This document shows, piece after piece, positions 1-7,482 of a stretch of 19,256 nucleotides of DNA (positions are counted from its first letter, which is position 1; each line of letters starts with the position of its first letter). Source of the DNA: an uncultured Prevotella sp. GTDB lineage: Bacteria > Bacteroidota > Bacteroidia > Bacteroidales > Bacteroidaceae. The notes below the pieces were generated by a model. That model searched no databases, had not been told where the DNA came from, and was given only the letters and a program-made list of their open reading frames with translations. The position numbers and the translations under genes are program-made. The stretch is from assembly GCA_900557035.1 (NCBI GenBank), contig USRA01000040.1:1-19256 (forward strand), in the 5' to 3' direction.

Positions 1-1364
1 CCAAGAGCGCAGACCGTAAGTGGTTCAATCCTCTGGTATGTCTCTTGATGGTGGCACATATCGTCATCAATATCTTCCCAACAGAAGCCACAGAGGCATT
101 TGGCGGCATGTACACCACTGGTCCTGCTGCCGGTGTCTTGAAGACCATTCTGGCTCTGGGTACCCTCATCGTGATGGTACAGGCCAAGGAGTGGTTGAGC
201 CGTGAGAACACAGCCTTCAAGGAGGGTGAGTTCTATATGTTGATTATCTCTACCTTGCTGGGTATGAACATGATGGTTAGTGCTAACCACTTCCTCCTGT
301 TCTTCCTCGGTCTCGAGATGGCATCCGTGCCAATGGCTTGCTTGGTAGCCTTTGATAAGTACCGTCACAATTCTGCTGAGGCAGGTGCCAAGTTCGTTCT
401 TACCGCTACTTTCTCCAGCGGTGTGATGATCTACGGTATCTCTCTGCTCTATGCAGCTTGCGGTACTTTGTACTTCGAGGATATGGCTAACGTCATCACT
501 GCGTCTCCATTGACCATCGCTGGTATGGTATTCTTCTTCAGTGGTCTGGGCTTCAAGATTTCCTTGGTTCCTTTCCACTTCTGGACAGCCGATTCATACC
601 AGGGTGCACCAACTACTGTAACAGGTTACCTCTCAGTAGTATCTAAGGGTGCTGCAGCGTTCACACTCTGCGCCATCCTTATGAAGGTGTTCCAGCCAAT
701 GGTAGAGTACTGGACCGTATTGCTTTACATCGTGATTGTACTTTCTATCACAATCGCCAACCTGTTTGCCATCCGTCAGAGCGACCTGAAGCGTTTCATG
801 GCATTCTCTTCTATCTCTCAGGCAGGTTACATCATGCTGGCAGTGGTAGGTAACTCAGCGATGAGCGTTACAGCCCTGACTTACTATGTATTGATTTACG
901 TAGTAGCCAACCTGAGCGTCTTTGCCATCATTGCTTCTATCGAGGAGCACAACAACGGTACTGTTCAGATGGACAGCTACAACGGTTTGTACAAGACCAA
1001 CCCACGTCTGGCATTCCTGATGACATTGGCATTGTTCTCATTGGGTGGTATTCCTCCATTCGCTGGTATGTTCTCTAAGTTCTTTGTGTTCATGGCAGCG
1101 GTACAGGGAGCCGACATCCATACCTCTCTCGGTGGTTGGGCATACGGCGTAGTATTCATAGCTTTGGTTAACACCGTATTGAGCTTGTACTACTATCTGC
1201 TCATCGTGAAGGCGATGTTTATCAAGCATAGCGATAACCCATTGCCAACCTTCCAGAGCGCCTACTCTACCAAGTTGGCACTTGCTATCTGCACAGTAGG
1301 TATCGTAGCCTTCGGTATTTGTTCATTCGTATTCGACTGGATTTCAGTTGCTGCGAATGCATAA
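1..1364 (+). CDS. nuoN: NADH-quinone oxidoreductase subunit N, 5'-truncated by window edge
   Basis: Membrane subunit of respiratory complex I (Nuo), one of the three antiporter-like proton-pumping subunits in the inner membrane. The frame is open to the first bases of the window (codons from base 3 read [12 protein letters not shown]...), so the true start lies upstream; about 450 residues are visible, most of the family's usual 470-490. The protein is almost entirely hydrophobic helices. Family landmarks include the segment around [20 protein letters not shown], with the conserved helix lysine and the FH..TPD-like HFWTAD stretch; [17 protein letters not shown], the loop and lysine helix shared with NuoL/M; and [13 protein letters not shown] near the C-terminus. 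NuoN is normally the last gene of the nuo operon, and a strong terminator directly downstream agrees with that. Codons favour CCA for Pro and GGT for Gly, as in highly expressed genes. The family call is secure; N rather than L or M rests on length, motif set and terminal operon position. Confidence 0.93.
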   Translation, partial: KSADRKWFNPLVCLLMVAHIVINIFPTEATEAFGGMYTTGPAAGVLKTILALGTLIVMVQAKEWLSRENTAFKEGEFYMLIISTLLGMNMMVSANHFLLFFLGLEMASVPMACLVAFDKYRHNSAEAGAKFVLTATFSSGVMIYGISLLYAACGTLYFEDMANVITASPLTIAGMVFFFSGLGFKISLVPFHFWTADSYQGAPTTVTGYLSVVSKGAAAFTLCAILMKVFQPMVEYWTVLLYIVIVLSITIANLFAIRQSDLKRFMAFSSISQAGYIMLAVVGNSAMSVTALTYYVLIYVVANLSVFAIIASIEEHNNGTVQMDSYNGLYKTNPRLAFLMTLALFSLGGIPPFAGMFSKFFVFMAAVQGADIHTSLGGWAYGVVFIALVNTVLSLYYYLLIVKAMFIKHSDNPLPTFQSAYSTKLALAICTVGIVAFGICSFVFDWISVAANA

Positions 1365-1382
1365 ATCATCAATAATTTATAA

Positions 1383-1421
1383 AATCCCGGCAATCGTCAA
1401 AGATTGCTGGGATTTTTTTTT
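1383..1421 (+). terminator. Rho-independent terminator of nuoN
   Basis: A 13-bp stem (1383-1395 with 1402-1414, one G-T pair) with a 6-nt loop is followed by an uninterrupted T run to 1421. It lies 19 bases after the nuoN stop codon. The end of the T run and the following G also supply the -33 box of the next promoter. Confidence 0.93.
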
Positions 1422-1449
1422 GTTTTGTCTAAAAATAACAGTACCTTTG
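1419..1449 (+). promoter_or_regulatory. Bacteroidota-type promoter for the DUF4250/YitT genes
   Basis: TTTG at 1419-1422, a 19-base spacer, and TACCTTTG at 1442-1449 match the Bacteroidota -33/-7 consensus (TTTG, about 19-20 nt, TAnnTTTG). The predicted start of transcription is near 1456, giving a leader of about 45 nt before the ATG at 1501. Confidence 0.8.
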
Positions 1450-1500
1450 CACCCGATAAGAGGCATGGTGTCTCCAAGTAAATATTAAGCATTATAAAAA

Positions 1501-1686
1501 ATGGATAAGTTACCGATGAATGATGTTCCGATGCTCGTAAGTGCCATCAACTTCCTGCTTCGTGACCACGAGTTTGAATCACTCGATGAAATCTGCAATC
1601 ACTTCAATGTGAACCGTGCAGCATTAGAAACCAAAATGGCTACTCAGGGCTTTGAGTGGTCAGAAGCGCAGCATAAATTCTGGTAA
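1501..1686 (+). CDS. DUF4250 family small protein
   Basis: A 61-residue soluble protein that matches the DUF4250 pattern: N-terminal 'D.P.LVS.IN..LRD', then 'SLDEICNHFNVNR.AL..K', ending 'GFEWSEAQHKFW'. The middle looks like a short helix-turn-helix-like helical pair, but no DNA-binding role is established for the family and I assign none. The function is unknown. It has its own promoter 50 bases upstream and no terminator before the YitT-like gene that starts 39 bases after its stop, so the two are probably co-transcribed. ATG is the only sensible start. It is about the usual length for the family and looks intact. Confidence 0.8.
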   Translation: MDKLPMNDVPMLVSAINFLLRDHEFESLDEICNHFNVNRAALETKMATQGFEWSEAQHKFW

Positions 1687-1725
1687 AACCAAACATTATC
1701 AATTATAAACTATTAATTTAAAACA

Positions 1726-2622
1726 ATGAATTCACCTCGACCCTTGTGGAAATCTGTACAAGATTACGTGATGATTGCGATAGGAATGATTTCCTATTGT
1801 ATCGGATGGAATGTGTTCTTATTGCCGATTAACGTAACGGCAAGTGGATTGCCAGGTGTGGCCAGTATCATCTTCTGGGCTACAGGCTGTCCGGTTCAAA
1901 TTCCTTATTTGATTGCCAATGGCGTCCTGCTGTTGGCGGGTTTAAAAGTCCTGGGATTTAAATTCTGTCTTAAAACCGTCTATGCTGTAGCTATTGTCAC
2001 TGCATTGACTTCCCTTATCTCTTCGGGCTATATCGTGATACCGGAGTTGCTTCACGACCAGCCATTATGGTCAGCCTTCCTGGGAGCCGTATTCTGCGGT
2101 TGCGGTATCGGTCTTGGATTCTCGGTAGGCGGCAGTACCGGTGGTACGGATATCATTGCAGCCATTGTCAACAAGTACCGTGACATTTCTCTCGGTCGAG
2201 TGATTATGATCTGCGATATCATCATCATCACTTCCAGTTATCTGGTAGTTCATGATATCGAGAAGATCTTCTATGGTTATGTGGTACTCTGCGTGCAGGC
2301 ATTCTGCATCGACCAGGTGGTAAACAGTCGCCGCAGGAGTGTGCAGTTCTTCATCATTTCTCAGAAGTATGAGGAGATAGGCAAGCGCATCAATGTGGAT
2401 GCTGAGCGAGGAGTTACCGTGGTGAATGCTTCAGGTTTCTATTCAGGTCAGGATGTGAAGATGCTGTTCGTACTTGCCAAGCAGCGCCAGGCACCTACTA
2501 TCTTCCGCATGATATCAGAGATTGATCCACACGCCTTCGTCAGCCAGAGCGCAGTGATTGGCGTATATGGTAATGGATTTGATGAATTCAAATATAAAGC
2601 TAAGAAAGAGCATGGAGTTTAA
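1726..2622 (+). CDS. YitT family membrane protein (DUF161 + DUF2179)
   Basis: A 298-residue integral membrane protein. About five to six hydrophobic helices occupy roughly residues 12-190, including the glycine-rich stretch LGFSVGGSTGGTDIIAAI, which is the most typical YitT signature. A C-terminal soluble domain of about 70 residues (near 220-290; ERGVTVVNASGFYSGQ... then ...FRMISEIDPHAFVSQSAVIGVYG) corresponds to DUF2179, a ferredoxin-like fold proposed to bind a small ligand. The transported or sensed substrate is not known for most members. The length fits the family (280-300) and nothing is truncated. It probably forms a two-gene unit with the DUF4250 gene upstream and is closed by a strong terminator 14 bases past the stop. 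Confidence 0.88.
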   Translation: MNSPRPLWKSVQDYVMIAIGMISYCIGWNVFLLPINVTASGLPGVASIIFWATGCPVQIPYLIANGVLLLAGLKVLGFKFCLKTVYAVAIVTALTSLISSGYIVIPELLHDQPLWSAFLGAVFCGCGIGLGFSVGGSTGGTDIIAAIVNKYRDISLGRVIMICDIIIITSSYLVVHDIEKIFYGYVVLCVQAFCIDQVVNSRRRSVQFFIISQKYEEIGKRINVDAERGVTVVNASGFYSGQDVKMLFVLAKQRQAPTIFRMISEIDPHAFVSQSAVIGVYGNGFDEFKYKAKKEHGV

Positions 2623-2635
2623 TCTTAACTAAAAT

Positions 2636-2681
2636 ATCCCCCATCCTGCTTGCGAAAACAGGATGGGGGATGTTGTTTTAT
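2636..2681 (+). terminator. Rho-independent terminator after YitT gene
   Basis: A perfect 13-bp GC-rich stem (2636-2648 with 2659-2671, G/C tract of five) with a 10-nt loop is followed by a T-rich tail (TGTTGTTTTA). The opposite strand has ATTTTAG after the stem, so it may also stop transcripts arriving from the minus-strand Rpn gene, whose stop codon (2678-2680) lies inside this element's tail. Confidence 0.88.
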
Positions 2682-3560
2682 ATTATATTCATTTTCGATT
2701 TCAACAGCCTGATTTCATCCAGGCTTAACCCTGTCATTTCCATAATAGTGGTATCATCTAAGCCCTTCACCAGCATCTTTCTGGCAATCTCAAGGCTTCG
2801 TTGGGACATACCTTTTTCCATACCTTCCGCTATTCCTTCTTCCTTACCTTTTTGGTATCTGTCATCCAGGAGGGTTCTTTCAACACTTACGGAATCCCAG
2901 AACTTGTCGTAGGCTCTGAGTTCGGCAATCTGTAAAGCCGGAAATTTCCAACTCTTCTACGGCTTTTCCAATTTCCGGGTCATTAAGCAGGTCGGCTGGA
3001 ATCTTCTTCGTATTGGAATTGATTTCCGTGAGGAAACGGAGCCACAAGACCATTATGCGCTTGTCGGTGATGGAGTGTGGAGTGAACTTCGGAAGTTCTA
3101 TGAAGGTGAAATGCAAGCCTTCTATCACCTTGTTGCTGTCCTTGTCATGCACGATGCGATAGTTGTGGATGAAATCCGGAGTATCATGCGCAATGATATC
3201 ATTCACAAGATTCAAGGAATATACGGGTTGCAGTTCGCTGTATTTTCCTCCCTTTTTAGCCTGACTCACATAGAGCTTGGATGCATTGAACAGTACTCGT
3301 TGCTGGAAAGCGTCAGACCATTCCATCTGCATTTCCACACAGAACTTTCTGCCTCTTGCATCTGTGCAAAGTACATCCACAATGGTGTTCTTGCCCCCTT
3401 CTAGCTGGGGAACAAGTTCTGTAGGCAGATACTTTATCTCGTGTATCTGCTCTTCTTCGCTGAGAGGCAGCAGTGCGTTCAGAAGGCTGATCATTCTTTT
3501 AGGATGATTTCCGAATATCTTCTTGAACGTAAGGTCTGCCTTAGGATCTAAGTACTTCAT
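2678..3560 (-). pseudogene. Rpn family recombination-promoting nuclease / PD-(D/E)XK transposase-like protein, frameshifted
   Basis: Numbered from the ATG at 3560, the protein begins MKYLDPKADLTFKKIFGNHP, the usual opening of Rpn/PDDEXK_2-type nucleases. The nuclease core is visible as D62 (TIVDVL) and E76-x-Q78 (CVEMQME). After VEELEIS (near 2938-2941) the frame is broken. The first frame runs only to a stop at 2880-2882. The expected C-terminal part is in the next frame: ALQIAELRAYDKFWDSVSVE, then a K/E/G-rich helix (QKGKEEGIAEGMEKGM) and a terminal small helical domain ending at the stop 2678-2680. One extra base in GAAATTTCCGGCTTTACAG on the coding strand explains the shift. The repaired product would be about 290 residues, normal for the family. 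A more upstream ATG at 3590 lies inside the -7 box, so 3560 or 3566 is the better start. It is either a pseudogene, a sequencing error or, less likely, +1 recoding. Confidence 0.8.
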
Positions 3561-3587
3561 AACCATCCGTTTTAAAATTATATAGCG

Positions 3588-3619
3588 CAAAGTTGCGACT
3601 TTATTTTCAAACCTGCAAG
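3588..3619 (-). promoter_or_regulatory. Probable promoter of the Rpn gene
   Basis: On the minus strand, CTTG (3619-3616), a 20-base spacer and CAACTTTG (3595-3588) approximate the TTTG/TAnnTTTG consensus with one mismatch in each box. Transcription would begin near 3581, about 20 bases before the ATG at 3560. This excludes the ATG at 3590 as the start. Confidence 0.45.
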
Positions 3620-3672
3620 AGTTTTCCGTGAAAAGTTTCAGAAAAAGTTAGGCTCATATTTTTAAGGTAAAG

Positions 3673-3753
3673 ATCTGTGTAAATCTGTGTAATCTGTGGG
3701 ACAAAGAATAAATCTCAGAACAAATCCCACAGATTACACAGATTTTCACAGAT
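3673..3753. repeat. Long CTGTG-rich inverted repeat (REP-like hairpin)
   Basis: Left arm 3673-3701 and right arm 3725-3753 are complementary over 29 positions with one mismatch, around a 23-base loop. Each arm holds three tandem copies of a 9-10 base word (ATCTGTGTA / ATCTGTGGGA). It sits between two minus-strand genes, 35 bases past the stop of the serine hydrolase gene and about 80 bases before the Rpn promoter. There is no good T run on either side, so it looks less like a simple terminator than like a dispersed REP/MITE-type palindrome. Multiplicity in the genome cannot be seen here. Confidence 0.75.
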
Positions 3754-3770
3754 TCAAGGCTTGAGGGATA

Positions 3771-3808
3771 TACAGGAAGAGATCACTCTTACAGGAAGAG
3801 ATCACGCT
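3771..3808. repeat. 19-bp tandem duplication at the serine hydrolase stop codon
   Basis: The 19-base unit TACAGGAAGAGATCACTCT (3771-3789) is followed immediately by a copy with one change (3790-3808). The gene's last codons (RDLFL, stop) lie in the second copy, so the first copy is a non-coding echo of the C-terminal codons. Confidence 0.8.
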
Positions 3809-5099
3809 TAGGCATCTGTGGCATATATTTCTTGCGCAGCTTCTCGAAGAATGCCATGGTGTCGTTGCTGAAGCCATGCCCCTTCCAGGTAGAGGTGTTG
3901 GTGACGAGAATCCAGCACTGACCATCGGGATATTTCAGTACCAGCGCAGAGGTGCCGGCAAGGGAACCCGTGCGAATCCATGGACGGTTGCTCTTCGGCG
4001 TGTAGTTCCAACCTATGGAGTACTGATGGTTGGGCTGCTCCTGCGTCATAAACAGCACACTCTTCCTGCTCAGGATATCCTTGACATGAGGCATGCCGTC
4101 GATGCTTGCAATGAGGCGCGACAGTTCGGCTGCCGATCCGCACCAGGCTCCAGCTCCCGATAGTCGGGGAAGATCGGTATCGCCATAGCACTTCTCTACC
4201 ATCCTGCCGCTGTTGTTGTATTCATATACCGGGATGCTGCCCTGGTGCATGTAATACTTCGTCTCGTTAGGACGGCGGTCCTTGTAATAGGTGCCCGCAA
4301 TGTGCATGTCGAAACAGCCGGCTGGCTGGAGAACATACTTCTGGATGAAGTTCTCGTATTTCATTCCGCTCTTCTTCTCTACAATCAACGAGAGAATCAT
4401 ATAGCCCAGATTGCTGTAGCACTTGCCCTCGCCCGGCGTATAACCCAGATGACGCTTCAGGAGAATCCTGAGCAGGGTAGGATGGTCGGGAGGCGTGGTG
4501 AGGCGGTTCTGCATCATGATGTAACGGGTGGAGGATACCGGGTCGCCGGCATAGTTGTTGAAACCTGCCTGGTGGCGCAGCAGCTGCTCTACGGTGATGT
4601 TGTAGTAGCGCTGGTCCCGGATACTGTTATTGTAGGTGGTATCGCAGAGGATACCCTTCTGTCCGAACACCTTGTCGCCCATGTGCAGCTTCTTCATCTC
4701 TACGAGCTTCATGATGCCCACTGCGGTGATGAGCTTGGATACGGAGGCAAAGCGCATCAGCATGTTGGGTTCCATGCGGATGCCCCTTTCCTTGTCTGCC
4801 CATCCGAATCCACGGGCATAGAGCAGGGAGTCGTTGCGGGTGATGACGAGCTGGGCACCGTTGATTTCCCATCTCTTGAGGTATCTCTCGATGACGGAAT
4901 CCATCTCCTGGTATGCCTTTCCCTCGGTGAGGGCATTGGTGATGGAATCGTTGATATGTACCGCAGGCAGTGAATCTGCTGACTTCTCCTTGTCGGATGA
5001 GGTGCAGCGCGATACGCAGCTGTGGGTGGTCCATCCGATGAGGGCTGTAAACGTGAGCAGTATCACGGCTATGCGCTTCTTTCTAAGTCTTCTTGCCAT
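3789..5099 (-). CDS. Serine hydrolase, class C beta-lactamase/penicillin-binding-protein-like fold, membrane anchored or exported
   Basis: A 436-residue protein if started at the ATG 5097-5099 (MARRLRKKRIAVILLTFTAL...). The basic N-terminus plus a single hydrophobic helix, ending near a cysteine (THSC), points to export or anchoring on the periplasmic side; the lipobox is poor. Active-site motifs of the PF00144 family are in order: SVSK (nucleophile Ser119, Lys122), YSN (228-230) and RTGS (376-379) in the place of KTG/HTG. Such enzymes include D-Ala-D-Ala peptidases, esterases and AmpC-like lactamases; the sequence alone does not decide the substrate, and resistance should not be inferred. 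A longer reading from a TTG at 5138 would add 13 residues encoded by tandem repeats, which I consider less likely. It follows dnaX after 68 bases with no terminator, so it may be read through from dnaX. Confidence 0.88.
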   Translation of the reverse strand: MARRLRKKRIAVILLTFTALIGWTTHSCVSRCTSSDKEKSADSLPAVHINDSITNALTEGKAYQEMDSVIERYLKRWEINGAQLVITRNDSLLYARGFGWADKERGIRMEPNMLMRFASVSKLITAVGIMKLVEMKKLHMGDKVFGQKGILCDTTYNNSIRDQRYYNITVEQLLRHQAGFNNYAGDPVSSTRYIMMQNRLTTPPDHPTLLRILLKRHLGYTPGEGKCYSNLGYMILSLIVEKKSGMKYENFIQKYVLQPAGCFDMHIAGTYYKDRRPNETKYYMHQGSIPVYEYNNSGRMVEKCYGDTDLPRLSGAGAWCGSAAELSRLIASIDGMPHVKDILSRKSVLFMTQEQPNHQYSIGWNYTPKSNRPWIRTGSLAGTSALVLKYPDGQCWILVTNTSTWKGHGFSNDTMAFFEKLRKKYMPQMPKRDLFL

Positions 5100-5166
5100 T
5101 CTGTTCTGATTCTTGCTATTCTGTTTTGATTCTTGCAATTCGTTCTGATTCTTGTCATTCTGTTTG
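5098..5166. repeat. ~20-bp tandem repeats between dnaX and the serine hydrolase gene
   Basis: About 3.5 units: ATTCTGTTCTGATTCTTGCT (5098-5117), a copy with two changes (5118-5137), a 19-base copy (5138-5156) and a partial one (5157-5166). They occupy the whole gap between the two minus-strand genes and touch the start codon of the downstream gene, where the coding-strand version is A-rich (AGAATCAGAACAGA). Unit number could affect leader length or initiation. Confidence 0.8.
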
Positions 5167-5167
5167 T

Positions 5168-7024
5168 TTATGCCATGACTAACCGTAGATCCTGGGTCAG
5201 CTTGCCGATGGCAGGGTTTTCCTTTATCATATTCTCAAGTATCTCTCGCTTCGAGAGGATTCGGGTTACTTCATCCGATTCTGCCAGACGGTAGTCGAGG
5301 GTTACCTGACTGTTGTTTAAGCCGATTCTGAAGGTCTGCAGGATTCTGCCCTTGATCTTGACCACGTCGTCGAGCAGCAGCTTGTTGTCGATAACTACCT
5401 CGATATGCGGAAAGTCGGTGATGGTAGGTACGATCGGTTTCATACGATTGGCAAGTCCGATGAAGTCCTTGATGTCTTGCATTCTCAGACACATGCTGAT
5501 CCACTGGCCTTCTACCTGTTCCTGGGTGAAAGGCTGGTCGTGGTTGGCGGCAGCTCCAGTTGCTGTCGGTGTCTCTTCCTTGAGCTGGTCGATAGGATTG
5601 TAGATGCGCTGGCTGTTCTGCTCCGTCTTCTCCAGGTTGGCGAAGCTCATGCCGATGCCTTTCAGTTTTACCTGAGCCGGCGACTTGAGAATGGTCTTTG
5701 CCTTCGGCGATGCTGCGGATGCAGCCTCCTGTGAGCCGCTTCTCTCTGTTGATATAGGCGCAGCAGTAGCTGCAGCGACAGGCTGTGCTCCCTGTGCAGG
5801 AGCCTTGCTGCCGCTCTCTTGCCCGGCACCTGCACCCTGAGAGGCAGGCTTAAGCTGGGCAACGATTTTCTGAAACAGGGATTTTAGTCTGTGGGGCGTA
5901 CGCCCCGCACTAGGCACATCCTGGTCTTCGGGCTGAGTAATCTGACCGATCTGTATCAGGGTCAGCTCTACGAGCAGTCGCTTGTTGGAACTCTGTCGGT
6001 ACTGTACATCGCAGTTGTTCATCAGCTGGAGTGCCTTATATAAGAAAGGTGTAGGGGCTTTCTTTGCCTGCTCCACGTATTTTGCCTTCTGCTCTTCGCT
6101 GGTTTCCAGCAGCGGCAGGGTCTGGGTATCCTTCGTCATCATCACGTTGCGTACGTGCTGGGCGAGTCCCTGAATCATGTTTCCGCCGTCGAATCCCTTG
6201 CCCAGGATATTGTCGAGCAGCAGCATCATCTGGCTCACCTTGTTCTCCAGGGCGAGGTCCACGAGCTTGAAGTAGTTGTCGCTGTCGAGCACGTTCAGGT
6301 CTTCTATCACCTTCTGGTAGGTGATGTCGCCCTGGCAGAAGCTGGCAGCCTGGTCGAAGATGGAGAGGGCATCTCGCATACCTCCGTCTGCCTTCTCAGC
6401 GATGACGGCAAGTGCCTGTTCCTCGTACTTGATGCCTTCCTTCTCTGCCACCATCTTGAGGTGGGCGATGGTGTTGGGTACAGTCATACGCTCGAAGTCG
6501 TAGATCTGGCATCTACTCAGGATGGTAGGCAGGATCTTGTGCTTCTCGGTGGTGGCGAGGATGAAGATCACGTGCGATGGCGGCTCCTCCAGGGTCTTGA
6601 GAAAGGCATTGAAGGCGGCGGCACTCAGCATGTGGACCTCGTCAATGATGAACACCTTGTATTTGCCTACCTGAGGCGGGATACGGGTCTGTTCCATCAG
6701 GGTCTTGATCTGATCGACACCATTGTTGCTGGCGGCATCCAGCTCGAAGATGTTGTAGGAGCGCTGCTCATTGAAAGCCTGGCAGCTCTCGCAGTTGTTG
6801 CATGCCTCGCCGTCCTCGCGAGGGTGCTCGCAGTTGATTGCCTTGGCAAAGATGCGGGCACAGGTGGTCTTTCCCACACCTCTCGGACCGCAGAAAAGAT
6901 AAGCGTGGGCAAGCTTACCACTCTTCACTGCATTCTTCAATGTGGTAGTCAACGCACTCTGTCCAACCACCGAATCAAAGGTCATTGGACGGTATTTTCT
7001 AGCCGAAACTATGTATTCTTCCAT
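5168..7024 (-). CDS. dnaX: DNA polymerase III subunit gamma/tau
   Basis: ATPase of the clamp loader that assembles the replicative polymerase and loads the beta clamp. It has 618 residues. Walker A is GPRGVGKT (46-53); the zinc-binding cysteines are C65, C75, C78 and C81; Walker B is FIIDEVHML (DEVH 128-131); sensor 1 is ILATTEKHKI; the arginine-finger SRC motif lies at 170-172. The collar domain follows to about residue 370, then an Ala/Gln/Ser-rich disordered linker (about 385-455) and a C-terminal tau-like domain containing FTQEQVEGQWISMCLRMQ. I see no A-rich slippery heptamer like the E. coli dnaX frameshift site, so a shorter gamma form is not supported here. The start is the ATG at 7024 (MEEYIVSARKYRP), about 47 bases downstream of the predicted transcription start from a promoter interlocked with that of divIC. 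Confidence 0.97.
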   Translation of the reverse strand: MEEYIVSARKYRPMTFDSVVGQSALTTTLKNAVKSGKLAHAYLFCGPRGVGKTTCARIFAKAINCEHPREDGEACNNCESCQAFNEQRSYNIFELDAASNNGVDQIKTLMEQTRIPPQVGKYKVFIIDEVHMLSAAAFNAFLKTLEEPPSHVIFILATTEKHKILPTILSRCQIYDFERMTVPNTIAHLKMVAEKEGIKYEEQALAVIAEKADGGMRDALSIFDQAASFCQGDITYQKVIEDLNVLDSDNYFKLVDLALENKVSQMMLLLDNILGKGFDGGNMIQGLAQHVRNVMMTKDTQTLPLLETSEEQKAKYVEQAKKAPTPFLYKALQLMNNCDVQYRQSSNKRLLVELTLIQIGQITQPEDQDVPSAGRTPHRLKSLFQKIVAQLKPASQGAGAGQESGSKAPAQGAQPVAAATAAPISTERSGSQEAASAASPKAKTILKSPAQVKLKGIGMSFANLEKTEQNSQRIYNPIDQLKEETPTATGAAANHDQPFTQEQVEGQWISMCLRMQDIKDFIGLANRMKPIVPTITDFPHIEVVIDNKLLLDDVVKIKGRILQTFRIGLNNSQVTLDYRLAESDEVTRILSKREILENMIKENPAIGKLTQDLRLVMA

Positions 7025-7077
7025 TCTTTTTTGCTTGAATATACGTTCACTTACATTATTTTTTCTTAATTGTGATG

Positions 7078-7109
7078 CAAAGATAACAAAAAAATATTAT
7101 CTTTGCAAA
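7078..7109 (-). promoter_or_regulatory. Promoter of dnaX (minus strand)
   Basis: On the minus strand, TTTG (7109-7106), a 20-base spacer and TATCTTTG (7085-7078) fit the Bacteroidota consensus exactly. The -33 box overlaps the edge of the -7 region of the opposite promoter. Confidence 0.8.
7098..7105 (+). promoter_or_regulatory. -7 box of the divIC promoter (plus strand)
   Basis: TATCTTTG at 7098-7105, followed by GC, is a perfect -7 box. The -33 region is poor (TTG at 7070-7072 is too far away). It forms an inverted repeat with the dnaX -7 box (7078-7085). Transcription would begin near 7112, only about 13 bases before the ATG at 7125. Confidence 0.65.
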
Positions 7110-7124
7110 CAAATTCGGAAATTA

Positions 7125-7481
7125 ATGAGTCAAAAGTTAAGTATTATATGGAATTATCTCGCTCACTATAAATATCTTATAGTGATAATTGCGGGTGTTT
7201 TGATAGTGGGTGTCATTGACGACAATAGCATCCGCCAGCATATCAAGTATCAAATAGAGATAGCCACGTTGCGTTCTGAGATAGAAAAGTACAGAACGGA
7301 GTATGACCGGGATCTCCGCATCCTGCAGGAGATGCGCAAGGGACCGGAAGCTTTCGGCAGGATAGCGCGCGAACGCTACTTCATGAAGGCCGACGATGAG
7401 GACATCTTCGTGCTGAGCACGGATCTGCCCGGTTCGGTGGAAATAGATGAAAATGAGGAGGATCAGGATTCCATCCGGTGA
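7125..7481 (+). CDS. divIC: Septum formation initiator, DivIC/FtsB family
   Basis: A 118-residue bitopic membrane protein of the divisome, expected to pair with an FtsL-like partner and with FtsQ/DivIB at the septum. Visible parts are a short cytoplasmic N-terminus, one transmembrane helix (about 17-36, YLIVIIAGVLIVGVI), a periplasmic coiled coil (about 42-75, rich in E/K/R/L: IEIATLRSEIEKYRTEYDRD), and the family's short tail RKGPEAFGRIARERYFMKADDEDIFVL. The C-terminus is acidic. The frame is open upstream to 6942, but that extension is antisense to dnaX and lies before the promoter, so the ATG at 7125 is the start. The family is small and divergent; the match is by architecture and the tail motif. 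The symbol could equally be given as ftsB. Confidence 0.87.
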   Translation: MSQKLSIIWNYLAHYKYLIVIIAGVLIVGVIDDNSIRQHIKYQIEIATLRSEIEKYRTEYDRDLRILQEMRKGPEAFGRIARERYFMKADDEDIFVLSTDLPGSVEIDENEEDQDSIR

Positions 7482-7482
7482 T

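Noticed and set aside
2935..2945. Programmed +1 frameshift in the Rpn gene
   Set aside because: The site has no slow codon, stop codon or slippery run at the shift point; a mutation or read error is simpler.
3600..3808. Insertion sequence remnant
   Set aside because: There is an inverted repeat but no transposase fragment and no target-site duplication flanking it; the 19-bp duplication lies to one side only.
4245..4973. 242-codon plus-strand open frame across the serine hydrolase
   Set aside because: Antisense shadow of the gene carrying SxxK, YxN and RTG motifs.
3789..5099. True beta-lactamase resistance gene
   Set aside because: Only the general PF00144 motifs are present, and the KTG position is RTG; many house-keeping peptidases and esterases share this pattern.
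5168..7024. Programmed -1 frameshift in dnaX to make a short gamma form
   Set aside because: No A-rich slippery heptamer with a downstream stem was found at the end of the ATPase region.
6155..7069. 304-codon plus-strand open frame across dnaX
   Set aside because: It is exactly antisense to the conserved ATPase part of dnaX, and its translation shows no domain; it is produced by the GC-biased third codon positions of dnaX.
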